Below the pieces are notes generated by a model, which saw nothing but the letters and a program-made list of their open reading frames with translations, was not told the origin of the DNA and did no database searches. From Bacteroides sp. (GTDB lineage Bacteria > Bacteroidota > Bacteroidia > Bacteroidales > Bacteroidaceae): a DNA stretch of 64,000 nt. A program made the position numbers and the translations under genes. Of the stretch, positions 45,118 to 53,465 are shown piece after piece; position 1 is the first letter of the stretch; each line of letters begins with the position of its first letter. Where the stretch lies: NCBI GenBank assembly GCA_021201335.1, contig JAJQFD010000009.1, forward strand, positions 186,001 to 250,000. The letters are read 5' to 3'.

Positions 45118-45498
45118 TTAACATCCTTTCTCCACAACTTGTTTACCAAAGGGAGTCAATGCCAGTCCAGCCAGTTTAAAATGCTGCCGGCCAAAAGGAA
45201 TACCAATGATTGTGATACAAAGAACCACGCCAAACACAAGATGAGACAAACTAATCCAGATACCTCCTACCAGAATCCAAATCAGGTTCATAATAGTATT
45301 TAAGCATCCACCGGACTGAGGAGTTGTCTTTACTTCTTTTCCAAAAGGCATCAAGGCCAGGAAAGCCATCTTGAAAGTTTGCACTCCAAACGGAATACCG
45401 ATGATAGTAATCATCATTACCAGACTGGCAACAACGTATTCTACAAAAGTGATAATACCGCCTAGAAGTAGCCAAAGAAGATTTAAGAGTATATTCAT
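45118..45498 (-). CDS. yccF: YccF-domain inner-membrane protein
   Basis: The 126-residue protein has two copies of the YccF motif, each a membrane hairpin followed by a conserved segment: LLWLLLGGIITFVEYVVASL...IIGIPFGVQTFKMAFLALMPFG and a second ...IIGIPFGRQHFKLAGLALTPFG. Function is unknown. It is transcribed with the symporter. Confidence 0.93.
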   Translation of the reverse strand: MNILLNLLWLLLGGIITFVEYVVASLVMMITIIGIPFGVQTFKMAFLALMPFGKEVKTTPQSGGCLNTIMNLIWILVGGIWISLSHLVFGVVLCITIIGIPFGRQHFKLAGLALTPFGKQVVEKGC

Positions 45499-45574
45499 GT
45501 CAATATAGGATTAATGATGATAATAATGATAGTTGCAAATGTAATATTAAATTTGAAGGCACCAAACTATAGAA

Positions 45575-45619
45575 AGTAAAAAGGCTTCCAAAGTAGTTAA
45601 CCTTGAAAGCCTTTTTACT
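45575..45619 (-). terminator. Terminator of the tRNA cluster
   Basis: 13-bp arms (AGTAAAAAGGCTT at 45575-45587 and its complement at 45607-45619) form a hairpin just after the last tRNA on the minus strand, with T residues in the descending arm. Confidence 0.82.
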
Positions 45620-45620
45620 G

Positions 45621-45693
45621 AGCGAAAGACGGGATTCGAACCCGCGACCCTAACCTTGGCAAGGTTATGCTCTACCAACTGAGCTACTTTCGC
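45621..45693 (-). tRNA. tRNA-Gly (GCC)
   Basis: A 73-nt cloverleaf on the minus strand: acceptor GCGAAAG/CTTTCGC, D arm AGCTCAGTTGGTAGAGC, anticodon loop TTGCCAA (anticodon GCC) and T loop GGTTCGAATCC. CCA is not encoded. It is identical to the copy at 45922 and is fourth in the cluster. Confidence 0.97.
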
Positions 45694-45701
45694 ATTTTAA
45701 G

Positions 45702-45785
45702 TGAAGAGAATGAGACTCGAACTCACACGACATAACTGTCACTACCCCCTCAAAGTAGCGCGTCTACCAATTCCGCCATCTCTCC
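45702..45785 (-). tRNA. tRNA-Leu (GAG)
   Basis: An 84-nt class II tRNA: acceptor GGAGAGA/TCTCTTC, D arm with GGAATTGGTAGACGC, anticodon loop TTGAGGG (anticodon GAG), a long variable arm and T loop GTTCGAGTC. It reads CUC and CUU codons. Confidence 0.95.
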
Positions 45786-45817
45786 CTCTTGTCAAAGAAC
45801 TTATTGTTTCAACTTAG

Positions 45818-45898
45818 TGCCCAGAACAAGACTCGAACTTGCACGGCTCTCACCACTCGCACCTGAAACGAGCGCGTCTACCATTCCGCCACCTGGGC
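45818..45898 (-). tRNA. tRNA-Leu (CAG)
   Basis: An 81-nt class II tRNA: acceptor GCCCAGG/TCTGGGC, anticodon loop TTCAGGT (anticodon CAG), long variable arm and T loop GTTCGAGTC. It reads CUG. Confidence 0.95.
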
Positions 45899-45921
45899 AT
45901 AAGGTAAAACAATAACTGCAG

Positions 45922-45994
45922 AGCGAAAGACGGGATTCGAACCCGCGACCCTAACCTTGGCAAGGTTATGCTCTACCAACTGAGCTACTTTCGC
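45922..45994 (-). tRNA. tRNA-Gly (GCC), second copy
   Basis: Identical over 73 nt to the tRNA at 45621-45693. It is first in the cluster, right after a consensus promoter. Confidence 0.97.
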
Positions 45995-46004
45995 ATTGCG
46001 GTTG

Positions 46005-46035
46005 CAAAGGTAAATAATTTCCTTAAACTTGCAAA
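46005..46035 (-). promoter_or_regulatory. Promoter of the tRNA cluster
   Basis: Minus-strand TTTG (46032-46035), 19-bp spacer, TACCTTTG (46005-46012): a full consensus match, 10 bp before the first tRNA. Confidence 0.88.
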
Positions 46036-46068
46036 CATTCAGTTTTATTTTTTTCGGCTTTAGAAGCA

Positions 46069-47208
46069 TCAACTCATTCTGCTGCGGTAATCCTCATAAA
46101 CAAATCTTTTATAGATCTGAGCCTTACTTTCCTTGGTCCATAAACCTATAGCTGGATGATGTATACCATTGAACATATTTGTCTTCACCAGCGTATAGTG
46201 TATCATATCTTCAAATATAATAGACTCGCCTAGTTGTAGTGCATGATCAAAGCTCCAATACCCCATATAATCACCACTCAGACAGGAATTACCTCCTAAA
46301 CGGTAAATATAAGGTCCTTCCTCTCCCATCGTAGCTCCTAGTACGGCAGGTTGATAAGGCATCTCCAAACAATCGGGCATGTGGCACGTAAAACTCACAT
46401 TCAATACGGCCGTTTTGATGCCTTTATTTTCTACAATATCTACCACTTTTGAAGATAATACCCCTGTTTGCCAAGTAAAGGCTGAACCGGGTTCCAGAAT
46501 AATTTCTAAGTGAGGATATTTTACCTTTAATTGCTGAAGCAACCGGATAAGGTGTTCAACATCATAGTCTTTACGAGTCATCAGATGTCCGCCTCCGAGA
46601 TTAAGCCAGCTGATTTGAGAAAACCAAGCGGAGAATTTATTTTCGATATGCTCTAATGTTCGTTCCAACTCATAAGAAGAGGATTCACAATGGTTGTGAC
46701 AATGGAATCCATGAATTCCTTCCGGTAGAGTTTCCGGAAGCAAATCAGCCGTAATTCCAAAACGAGTTCCAGGAGCACTGGGATTATAAAGTTCAGTCTC
46801 CACTTCCGAATATTCCGGATTGATACGAATGCCACAAGATATATTTCCATTCTTTTTTTGAACCCACGGATAAAAACGTTGGAACTGTGATAAGGAATTG
46901 AACGTAATATGACTGCTGCACCGCATAATCTCTGGAAAATCTTCTTCAGTATAAGCTGGTGAATAGGTATGGGCTTTACTACCAAACTCTTCCAGAGCTA
47001 ATCGTGCCTCATAGACCGAACTAGCAGTGGAATGATTTATATATTCCTGAAAGATAGGAAACGACCGCCACATCGCAAAAGACTTAAATGCCAAAATTAT
47101 ATCTACTCCTGCCCTATCTTTTACATCTTTAATCAGCTCGAGATTTTTTCTTAATCGTTCCTCTTCCATAATATAACAGGGGGAAGGAAATTGAGTAAAG
47201 TCTATCAT
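46069..47208 (-). CDS. nspC: Carboxynorspermidine decarboxylase
   Basis: NspC is a PLP-dependent alanine-racemase-fold enzyme that decarboxylates carboxynorspermidine or carboxyspermidine, the last step of the alternative polyamine pathway. The start is at 47208 (MIDFTQFPSPCYIMEEERLR); the open extension upstream to 47352 reads through repeat DNA. The PLP lysine is in IILAFKSFAMW. Other motifs are GFHCHNHCESSS, LNLGGGHLMTRKDYD, LEPGSAFTW and GNSCLSGDYMGYWSF. The product is 379 residues. The partner carboxyspermidine dehydrogenase gene is not adjacent. Confidence 0.94.
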   Translation of the reverse strand: MIDFTQFPSPCYIMEEERLRKNLELIKDVKDRAGVDIILAFKSFAMWRSFPIFQEYINHSTASSVYEARLALEEFGSKAHTYSPAYTEEDFPEIMRCSSHITFNSLSQFQRFYPWVQKKNGNISCGIRINPEYSEVETELYNPSAPGTRFGITADLLPETLPEGIHGFHCHNHCESSSYELERTLEHIENKFSAWFSQISWLNLGGGHLMTRKDYDVEHLIRLLQQLKVKYPHLEIILEPGSAFTWQTGVLSSKVVDIVENKGIKTAVLNVSFTCHMPDCLEMPYQPAVLGATMGEEGPYIYRLGGNSCLSGDYMGYWSFDHALQLGESIIFEDMIHYTLVKTNMFNGIHHPAIGLWTKESKAQIYKRFVYEDYRSRMS

Positions 47209-47329
47209 ATTTGAGTTTTTAAATTTATAGTTTAAGCAATCGTTCATAGTTTGTCTATAGGTTTTGAAAGAACGAGAGACAATGATTAATCCTTTTATAT
47301 CTCGTGCATACAGGACTCCTTCCCTGCGG

Positions 47330-47400
47330 TGAGTCACCACCCTGAGATGCACTCACTTCATCCGCTGACCCTGGGCTAAATATGTCGGGCCTCCAGCCTT
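47330..47400. repeat. Dispersed repeat with GCTGACCCTGGGCTAA core
   Basis: The 326-bp gap between nspC and the helicase gene (47209-47534) holds no gene. Its middle carries CGCTGACCCTGGGCTAAATA followed by TGTCGGGCC; the same words, rearranged around a palindrome, recur at 52265-52315. It is a fragment of a dispersed element. Confidence 0.55.
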
Positions 47401-47534
47401 CGCTTAATATATTAGATTCATGTAAAACATAAACTAATTTGTTGAAGTATCGATTGTTTTTAAGTAGACTCTTCAGTATAAGACGCGCGAAAAGTCTCAA
47501 TATGGCCATTCACAGAAAAATCATTTTCAAACTT

Positions 47535-49856
47535 TCAATTTTCAACTTTCAATTTAATAAATCTTGCAAACCGCAGCAGCAGTTGTTTCTCGCCTGCATT
47601 TTGAAACCGGATAGTTGCTTTTCTGTTATCTCCGGTACCATCTAATTTGATTACTTCACCCACACCGAAACGTTCATGTTCAATCCTTTCTCCCACCTGT
47701 AAATCGTTATTTTGGGTAGTTGATGCTGAACCGGATGATGCAGCCAAAGAGTCTACTTTTCTCATTGACCGGGAAGGAGAAAGAACAGGAGAAGAAGATA
47801 CAGGTGATGGAGAGGAGGTTCTTCTTTCCTGATATTCAACTTTGAACCGACAGGAGTTTTCATCCACTTTTCTACTTACAGTAGATTCTTCCGGCAACTG
47901 CAAAAAGCAAATATCAATATCCCGAAGAAAGCGACTGGGGCTACCAAACTCCATTTTCCCATAGCGGGAACGGGCTTTGGCATACGATAAGAAACAATTT
48001 TGTTCTGCTCGTGTGATAGCGACGTAAAAAAGCCGACGCTCTTCTTCTAACGCATACATTGTATGAGATGACATCATACTGGGAAATAAATTTTCTTCCA
48101 GTCCCACAACAAATACATTCGGAAACTCCAATCCTTTGGCAGAATGCACAGTCATCAAAGTTACTTTTTTATCATCTCCTTCTTTGTCTGTGTCCTGATC
48201 TGTCAGCAAAGCTACTTCCGATAGAAAGTCAATTAAGGTGATATTTGTGTTTCCTTCTTCCATCCGCTGAAAACAGAAATCATGCATACCATTGATAAGC
48301 TCCTCGATATTTTCTTTCCGACTCAGACTTTCCGGTGAAGTATCCTGTGACACATCGTTTATCATACCGGATCGACGGATAATATCTAATCCCATTTCAT
48401 ATGCATTCTTATCAGCAGAAGCTGTTATAAATTCTTCCATCAATTCCTGAAACGCATTCAATTTTTTCAGGGTCCCTTTGTTAAGCTCCAGACCATACTT
48501 GCCCGGATCGCACATAGCTGTCCAAAGGCTCACCCGATTTTGTATAGCAGCTTCCATGATTTTACCCACTGTTGTATTTCCAATTCCTCGAGCCGGATAA
48601 TTTATAATGCGCTTGAATGCTTCTTCATCCGCCGGATTAACCACGAGCCGGAAATAAGCAATCGCATCTTTAATTTCTTTTCGTTGATAAAATGAAAGTC
48701 CCCCATATATTTTATAAGGAATACCTCTTCTGCGCAGGGCTTCCTCAAAAATTCGACTCTGGGCATTCGTCCGATATAGAATAGCAAAATCAGCATACTC
48801 ATATCCTTTCCGGCGATGTAGCTCAGCTATTTTATTGATAACGATCTCTCCTTCTTCCATATCCGAATAGGCCTGAAATACTTCAATGGCTTCTCCCCTA
48901 TCCTTTTCCGAATAAACTTCCTTTGGAATCTGTCTGACATTCTTTTCAATCAGACTATTAGCTGCACTGACAATTGTCTGGGTAGAACGATAATTCTGTT
49001 CCAGTTTAAATGTTTTAGTCTGAGGAAAAGTGTTCGAAAAATTGAGGATATTATCAATATTGGCTCCCCGGAATGAATAGATACTTTGCGCATCGTCTCC
49101 CACTACAAATACCCGCTGATTGGTTTTACCCAACTGTACCACAATGGTATGTTGAGCATAATTGGTATCCTGATACTCATCTACCAATATATACCGGAAC
49201 TGATTACGATATTTTTCAAGAACATCCGGATGATCCCTAAATAGAATATAGGTATAAAAAAGCAAATCATCAAAGTCCATGGCTCCCGCCTGACGGCAAC
49301 GATTCCAGTAACTGCCATATATATCCCGGACAGCCGGCATTTTAGCTGCCTGATCATCTTCTACAATTTCCCGGCTGGAAGCATATTCCGAAGGAGATAT
49401 CAACCGATTTTTCGCATTCGATATCCGAGCCTGCACACTTCCGGGTTTGTAAACCTTTTCATCCAGATTCATTTCCTTAATGATGGAGCGAATCAAGCTT
49501 TTACTATCAGCTGTATCATAAATAGTAAATTGGGATGTAAAGCCAATATGGGAAGCTTCCACTCGTAAGATGCGTGAAAAGACGGAGTGAAAAGTACCCA
49601 TCCACAAGAAGCGGGCCCTAGGTGCTCCCACCTGACGGGCAATCCGTTCTTTCATTTCACGCGCTGCCTTATTTGTAAATGTCAACGCTAAGATACTCCA
49701 AGGTTCATAGCCGCTTTCCAATAAATAAGCGATTTTATAGGTCAAAACCCGGGTTTTACCCGATCCGGCCCCGGCAATGACCAATGAAGGACCATCATTA
49801 TATAACACGGCATCGCGTTGTCGCTCGTTTAATTCGTCTATATATTTTGTCAACAT
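47535..49856 (-). CDS. UvrD/PcrA-type DNA helicase (superfamily 1A)
   Basis: The 773-residue ATP-dependent 3'-5' helicase works in nucleotide excision or mismatch repair and in clearing recombinase. It has Walker A SLVIAGAGSGKTRVLTYKIA, motif II VDEYQDTN, motif III VGDDAQSIYSFRGA, motif IV KTFKLEQNYRSTQTIV, motif V LMTVHSAKGLEF and motif VI EERRLFYVAITRA. A Ser/Pro-rich linker and a C-terminal Tudor-like domain (GERIEHERFGVGEVIKLDGT), typical of PcrA/UvrD, end the protein. Confidence 0.97.
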   Translation of the reverse strand: MLTKYIDELNERQRDAVLYNDGPSLVIAGAGSGKTRVLTYKIAYLLESGYEPWSILALTFTNKAAREMKERIARQVGAPRARFLWMGTFHSVFSRILRVEASHIGFTSQFTIYDTADSKSLIRSIIKEMNLDEKVYKPGSVQARISNAKNRLISPSEYASSREIVEDDQAAKMPAVRDIYGSYWNRCRQAGAMDFDDLLFYTYILFRDHPDVLEKYRNQFRYILVDEYQDTNYAQHTIVVQLGKTNQRVFVVGDDAQSIYSFRGANIDNILNFSNTFPQTKTFKLEQNYRSTQTIVSAANSLIEKNVRQIPKEVYSEKDRGEAIEVFQAYSDMEEGEIVINKIAELHRRKGYEYADFAILYRTNAQSRIFEEALRRRGIPYKIYGGLSFYQRKEIKDAIAYFRLVVNPADEEAFKRIINYPARGIGNTTVGKIMEAAIQNRVSLWTAMCDPGKYGLELNKGTLKKLNAFQELMEEFITASADKNAYEMGLDIIRRSGMINDVSQDTSPESLSRKENIEELINGMHDFCFQRMEEGNTNITLIDFLSEVALLTDQDTDKEGDDKKVTLMTVHSAKGLEFPNVFVVGLEENLFPSMMSSHTMYALEEERRLFYVAITRAEQNCFLSYAKARSRYGKMEFGSPSRFLRDIDICFLQLPEESTVSRKVDENSCRFKVEYQERRTSSPSPVSSSPVLSPSRSMRKVDSLAASSGSASTTQNNDLQVGERIEHERFGVGEVIKLDGTGDNRKATIRFQNAGEKQLLLRFARFIKLKVEN

Positions 49857-49972
49857 TATTTTTTCTTAATTTGTCGAGAGGAATCCCTAATATACAGCAA
49901 TAACTCAACCCTGAAAAAGTGTTTAAAGTCTTTTGAAACGGGCTGAGTAGTCACATATTTTTATAACCCTTA

Positions 49973-49980
49973 CAAAGATA
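49973..49980 (-). promoter_or_regulatory. -7 promoter element for the helicase gene
   Basis: Minus-strand TATCTTTG fits TAnnTTTG, 117 bp before the start codon. Confidence 0.45.
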
Positions 49981-50098
49981 ATACAATATTTGTTCGGGTG
50001 CGAACTTTTTAACGAAGGAGGCTGTTATATACTTATGTTAAACCCAAAATAGTTGAATGATTATGAACTCAATTTTAATATCTTTAATACTAACAATT

Positions 50099-50683
50099 AT
50101 GACGTACGAAATGCCAAAACTTCCGTATGCAAACAATGCATTGGAACCAGTTATTAGTCAGCAAACCATAGACTTTCATTATGGCAAGCATCTACAAACT
50201 TATGTAAATAACCTAAACGACCTTGTTCCCGGAACAAACTTTGAAGGAAAAACACTTGAACAGATTGTTGAATTAGCTCCTGATGGTGCTATTTTCAACA
50301 ATGCAGGTCAGATATTGAATCATCAATTATACTTCCTGCAGTTTACGCCTTCACAAAAAAGTGCCATACCGACAGGCAAACTGGCAGAAGCCATTAACAA
50401 GGAATTCGGAAGTTTCGAAAATTTCAAAAAAGAATTCAAAGATGCTTCTACTTCTCTTTTCGGATCTGGATGGTCATGGTTATCACAAGACAAAAACGGT
50501 AAGTTAGTTATAACTAAAGAAACAAACGGAAGTAATCCTGTTCGCTCCGGATTAAATCCGATTCTCGGATTTGATGTGTGGGAGCATGCCTATTATCTGG
50601 ATTATCAAAACCGCCGTGCAGACCATATCGATGCATTATGGAAAATCATTGATTGGGATGTAGTGGAAAAAAGAATGAAATAA
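50099..50683 (+). CDS. sodB: Superoxide dismutase (Fe/Mn type)
   Basis: The cytosolic enzyme dismutates superoxide. The start is at 50099 (MTYEMPKLPYANNALEPVIS); the frame opens upstream at 50057 but that part looks non-coding. Metal ligands are the His in DFHYGKHLQTYVNNLN, the His in FNNAGQILNHQLYFLQ, and the Asp and His in GFDVWEHAYYLDYQNRR. The product is 194 residues, the usual length; Bacteroidales versions can often use iron or manganese. Confidence 0.97.
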   Translation: MTYEMPKLPYANNALEPVISQQTIDFHYGKHLQTYVNNLNDLVPGTNFEGKTLEQIVELAPDGAIFNNAGQILNHQLYFLQFTPSQKSAIPTGKLAEAINKEFGSFENFKKEFKDASTSLFGSGWSWLSQDKNGKLVITKETNGSNPVRSGLNPILGFDVWEHAYYLDYQNRRADHIDALWKIIDWDVVEKRMK

Positions 50684-50723
50684 AAAATGAGGATCTTACT
50701 CCTCTATTAATAATTAAGAGACA

Positions 50724-51056
50724 GTCTCAAAAGTAGATCGTATATTAAATGAAGTTACGATTTGTAAGTCGGCAAGTCCGCAGGACTTGTTGAATGTGCA
50801 TACCCCCTCTTTTCCGAACCACGGATGGGATTCAACACTTTGTTTCCACGGGATTACATCCCGTGGTTATGCACATCAAATCCCTCCGGGATTTCTTAAT
50901 AGACCTTAGATTCTTGGCTGGATTGCTAAGATATGTTATCTTCCGAATATAACTGGGTTTCACCCGGGGTTATGCACATCTGACCCCAGATGGGGTCACT
51001 GCTTACAATTTATAACTTTATCAAAGATCGATTGGGCTTTTGAGACAGCTTTTTTT
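50724..51056. repeat. 333-bp element with inverted ends enclosing palindromic repeats
   Basis: GTCTCAAAAG at 50724-50733 and its exact complement CTTTTGAGAC at 51037-51046 bracket the stretch, and a T7 run follows. Inside are CCACGGGATTACATCCCGTG (50846), AAATCCC-TCC-GGGATTT (50878) and a CTTCCGAA...ACTGGG module, all repeated at 52.3-52.9 kb. It may be a miniature inverted-repeat element, or a sodB terminator region invaded by repeats. No coding frame is credible in 50684-51211. Confidence 0.6.
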
Positions 51057-51211
51057 GCATAGGTACATCAACAACGTGAGTTCGATGTAAAGATTAACAC
51101 TGTTGAATTCTTACATAAGATAAGCAACCTATATTTATGAAACAAGTAATATAATTTCAACTACGGGCGCGCATTCATAAAGAATAGTATAAATCAAGAA
51201 TGATGAGATAC

Positions 51212-52015
51212 TTATGCCAATAAAATCAAACTAAACGCCATAATCGCCATACCGGCAATTAATCCGTAAATAGATATATGATGTTCTCCATATTCACGCG
51301 CTGCCGGCAAGAGTTCATCTAATGATATAAACACCATGATACCGGCCACTGCTGCAAATACACACCCTAATAATGTAGGAGACATAAAAGGGATCAAAAT
51401 AAGATAGGCGATCAAAGCACCTAAAGGTTCGGCCAGCCCGGAAAGAAAAGATAAGGTAAAGGCCTTCTTTCGATTGCCGGTCGCATAATAAATAGGTACG
51501 GAAACAGCAATTCCTTCCGGTATATTATGAATGGCAATAGCAGCAGCGATAGCAATCCCCAGGGTCGGATTCTCCAGCGCAGCGGTAAATGTAGCTACTC
51601 CTTCCGGGAAGTTATGGATAGCAATGGCCAAAGCTGTCATTACACCCATCTTCATTAGTTTAGCATTCCGAGGAGGAGGGGCATCCATACTTTCCACGGA
51701 ACGTACCTCATGCGGATTTTCAAAAGAAGGAACCAGCTTGTCAATCAAGCCAACCACCAACATTCCTCCAAAGAAGGCTACTACAGTGATAGACATACCT
51801 GTTGTATCTCCAAACTCTGCAATCAGTAAATCCTGTGCCTGGGCAAACATTTCCACGAAAGAAACATAGATCATAACTCCGGCCGAAAGGCCCAAGGAAA
51901 AAGAAAGGAATTTTTTATTCGTGGTTTTAGCTAGTAAAGCAATCAAGCTACCAATCCCTGTAGCTAAACCTGCAAATAATGTCAGAAGAAAAGCAGTTAA
52001 AAAGTTTTGCTCCAT
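51212..52015 (-). CDS. zupT: ZIP-family zinc transporter ZupT
   Basis: The 267-residue membrane protein imports zinc and other divalent metals. It has eight predicted helices and the two family metal motifs, [20 protein letters not shown] in TM4 and [20 protein letters not shown] in TM5, with a short loop before them instead of a long His-rich one. It lies between two repeat clusters. The 1.45 kb upstream holds no gene. Confidence 0.95.
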   Translation of the reverse strand: MEQNFLTAFLLTLFAGLATGIGSLIALLAKTTNKKFLSFSLGLSAGVMIYVSFVEMFAQAQDLLIAEFGDTTGMSITVVAFFGGMLVVGLIDKLVPSFENPHEVRSVESMDAPPPRNAKLMKMGVMTALAIAIHNFPEGVATFTAALENPTLGIAIAAAIAIHNIPEGIAVSVPIYYATGNRKKAFTLSFLSGLAEPLGALIAYLILIPFMSPTLLGCVFAAVAGIMVFISLDELLPAAREYGEHHISIYGLIAGMAIMAFSLILLA

Positions 52016-52199
52016 GTGTCATGTTTATTAATGTCTGCAAAGATAGTTTCTTTGCAGTTTGCTATCAATCACCATTTTTAAGTATAAAACAATGGAATGA
52101 GGCGTTTGTTCATAAGTGAGTACTTCAACACAATTAGTTATGTTATTATATGAAATTATAAGTTGTAGCTTAACTTTTAACTACAGCTGACGCCTGCCA

Positions 52200-52945
52200 G
52201 ATTTTTAAAAGCAAAACCAACGGTCAACGAAGTCAATGCATGACAAATATAGTTAAAACTGAAAGCCCGACAGATTTAGCCCAAGGCTGCACCCGCTTTG
52301 CTCGCTGACCCTGGCTAATAACCCAGTCGTGTTTGGAAGATTTTAATGTCTTAAAATCTTTAAGAAATCCTGAAAGGATTGCATGTGTATAACCGTGGGA
52401 TGGATATCCCACGGGGATAGAAACAACTATCCCGGGAGCCACGAAGTAGGTCAATTATATATTCTTCACCCCCTATTGGGGCTGTGAGAGTATAAAGTCG
52501 GGTTAGCTGTTTCCACGGGATACATCCCAGTCATGTTCGGAAGATAACACTTCTTAGCAATCCAGCCAAGAATCTAATGTCTTTTAAGAAATCCCGGAGG
52601 GATTTGATGTGCATAACCACGGGATGTAATCCCGTGGAATAGACGTCACAACTCTACCCACACAGCCCTGAAAGGGGTTAAGAATATATTATTGACCCAC
52701 TATTCGTGGCTCACGGGATTATTCTATATCCTATCCCGTGGGATATGCATCCCACGGTTATGCACATGCAATCCCTGCGGGATTTCTTAAAGATTTTAAC
52801 GTATTCAAATCTTCCGAACATAACTGGGATACATCCTGTGGTTATGCACATCAAATCCCTTGGGATTTCTCCAGCAAACCATAGATTTGGGATTGATTGC
52901 TAAGAAATGTTATCTTCCGAACATGACTAGGATAAATCTGTCAGG
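52200..52945. repeat. Cluster of palindromic dispersed repeats
   Basis: At least four copies of a composite unit occur in both orientations (about 52361-52414, 52586-52637, 52736-52793, 52831-52870). Each has a CCACGGGAT/ATCCCGTGG palindrome, TTATGCACATC and AAATCCC-GGGATTT. Interspersed are GATTGCTAAGAA...TGTTATCTTCCGAACATGAC modules (52528-52575 reversed, 52881-52931) and a palindrome with the words of the 47.35-kb repeat (52265-52315). The same units occur at 50.8 kb. It resembles REP/BIME clusters. No gene is seen in 52016-53465. Confidence 0.75.
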
Positions 52946-53086
52946 TGTGTAGCCTTCCTTAATCTTTTCTCTTTAACTCCCTGGGCCATTGATTCAGTCT
53001 TAATTCTTCTCTGTAATTGTAATAACATATACGAACGATGTCGAATTACTATCGCAAAATAGTCATTATTTTTTTAAAAGTACTAT

Positions 53087-53142
53087 AAAATGAAAGATCT
53101 GTTCGAAACTTCTATAAGTTATCGACCAGATCTTTCATTTTT
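53087..53142. terminator. Strong isolated hairpin (bidirectional terminator-like)
   Basis: 15-bp arms AAAATGAAAGATCTG (53087-53101) and CAGATCTTTCATTTT (53127-53141) close a 25-nt loop that has further internal pairing. T and A runs flank it. It is over 300 bp from the end of sbcC and has no plus-strand gene before it, so the transcript it ends is not evident. Confidence 0.6.
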
Positions 53143-53465
53143 GTTCCGGAAGACTCAAAAAGGTTTTCGGTTCATCCTTAATATTATTTAATACGTTCAT
53201 AGGCGCTCAGTATTAGTTTGTGTTATGACGGTAACTAGTTCTTACAGCAATTTTGTCGTTTTGGCGTTTTTGTTTTTGCTTGTATTCGTCATTAACTCAC
53301 ATCTTATATACTGAACCTAATATGGTAATTATATCAGGTATTTTGCAACTCAAACTCTCTTTTGTGACACAAAGAAAAGAAAATTTTGCAAAACAAAAGA
53401 ATCAATTCCATAAAAAAACGAAAGTAACCGATAATATTATACGTGCGAAAAGTTAAAATGAATTC

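Noticed and set aside
47209..47509. Upstream extension of nspC and an 84-codon frame on the same strand
   Set aside because: The sequence is dispersed-repeat DNA and the enzyme family starts at MIDFTQFPSPCYI.
51531..51869. 112-codon plus-strand frame inside zupT
   Set aside because: It is a shadow of the zinc transporter, with no independent start signal or family match.
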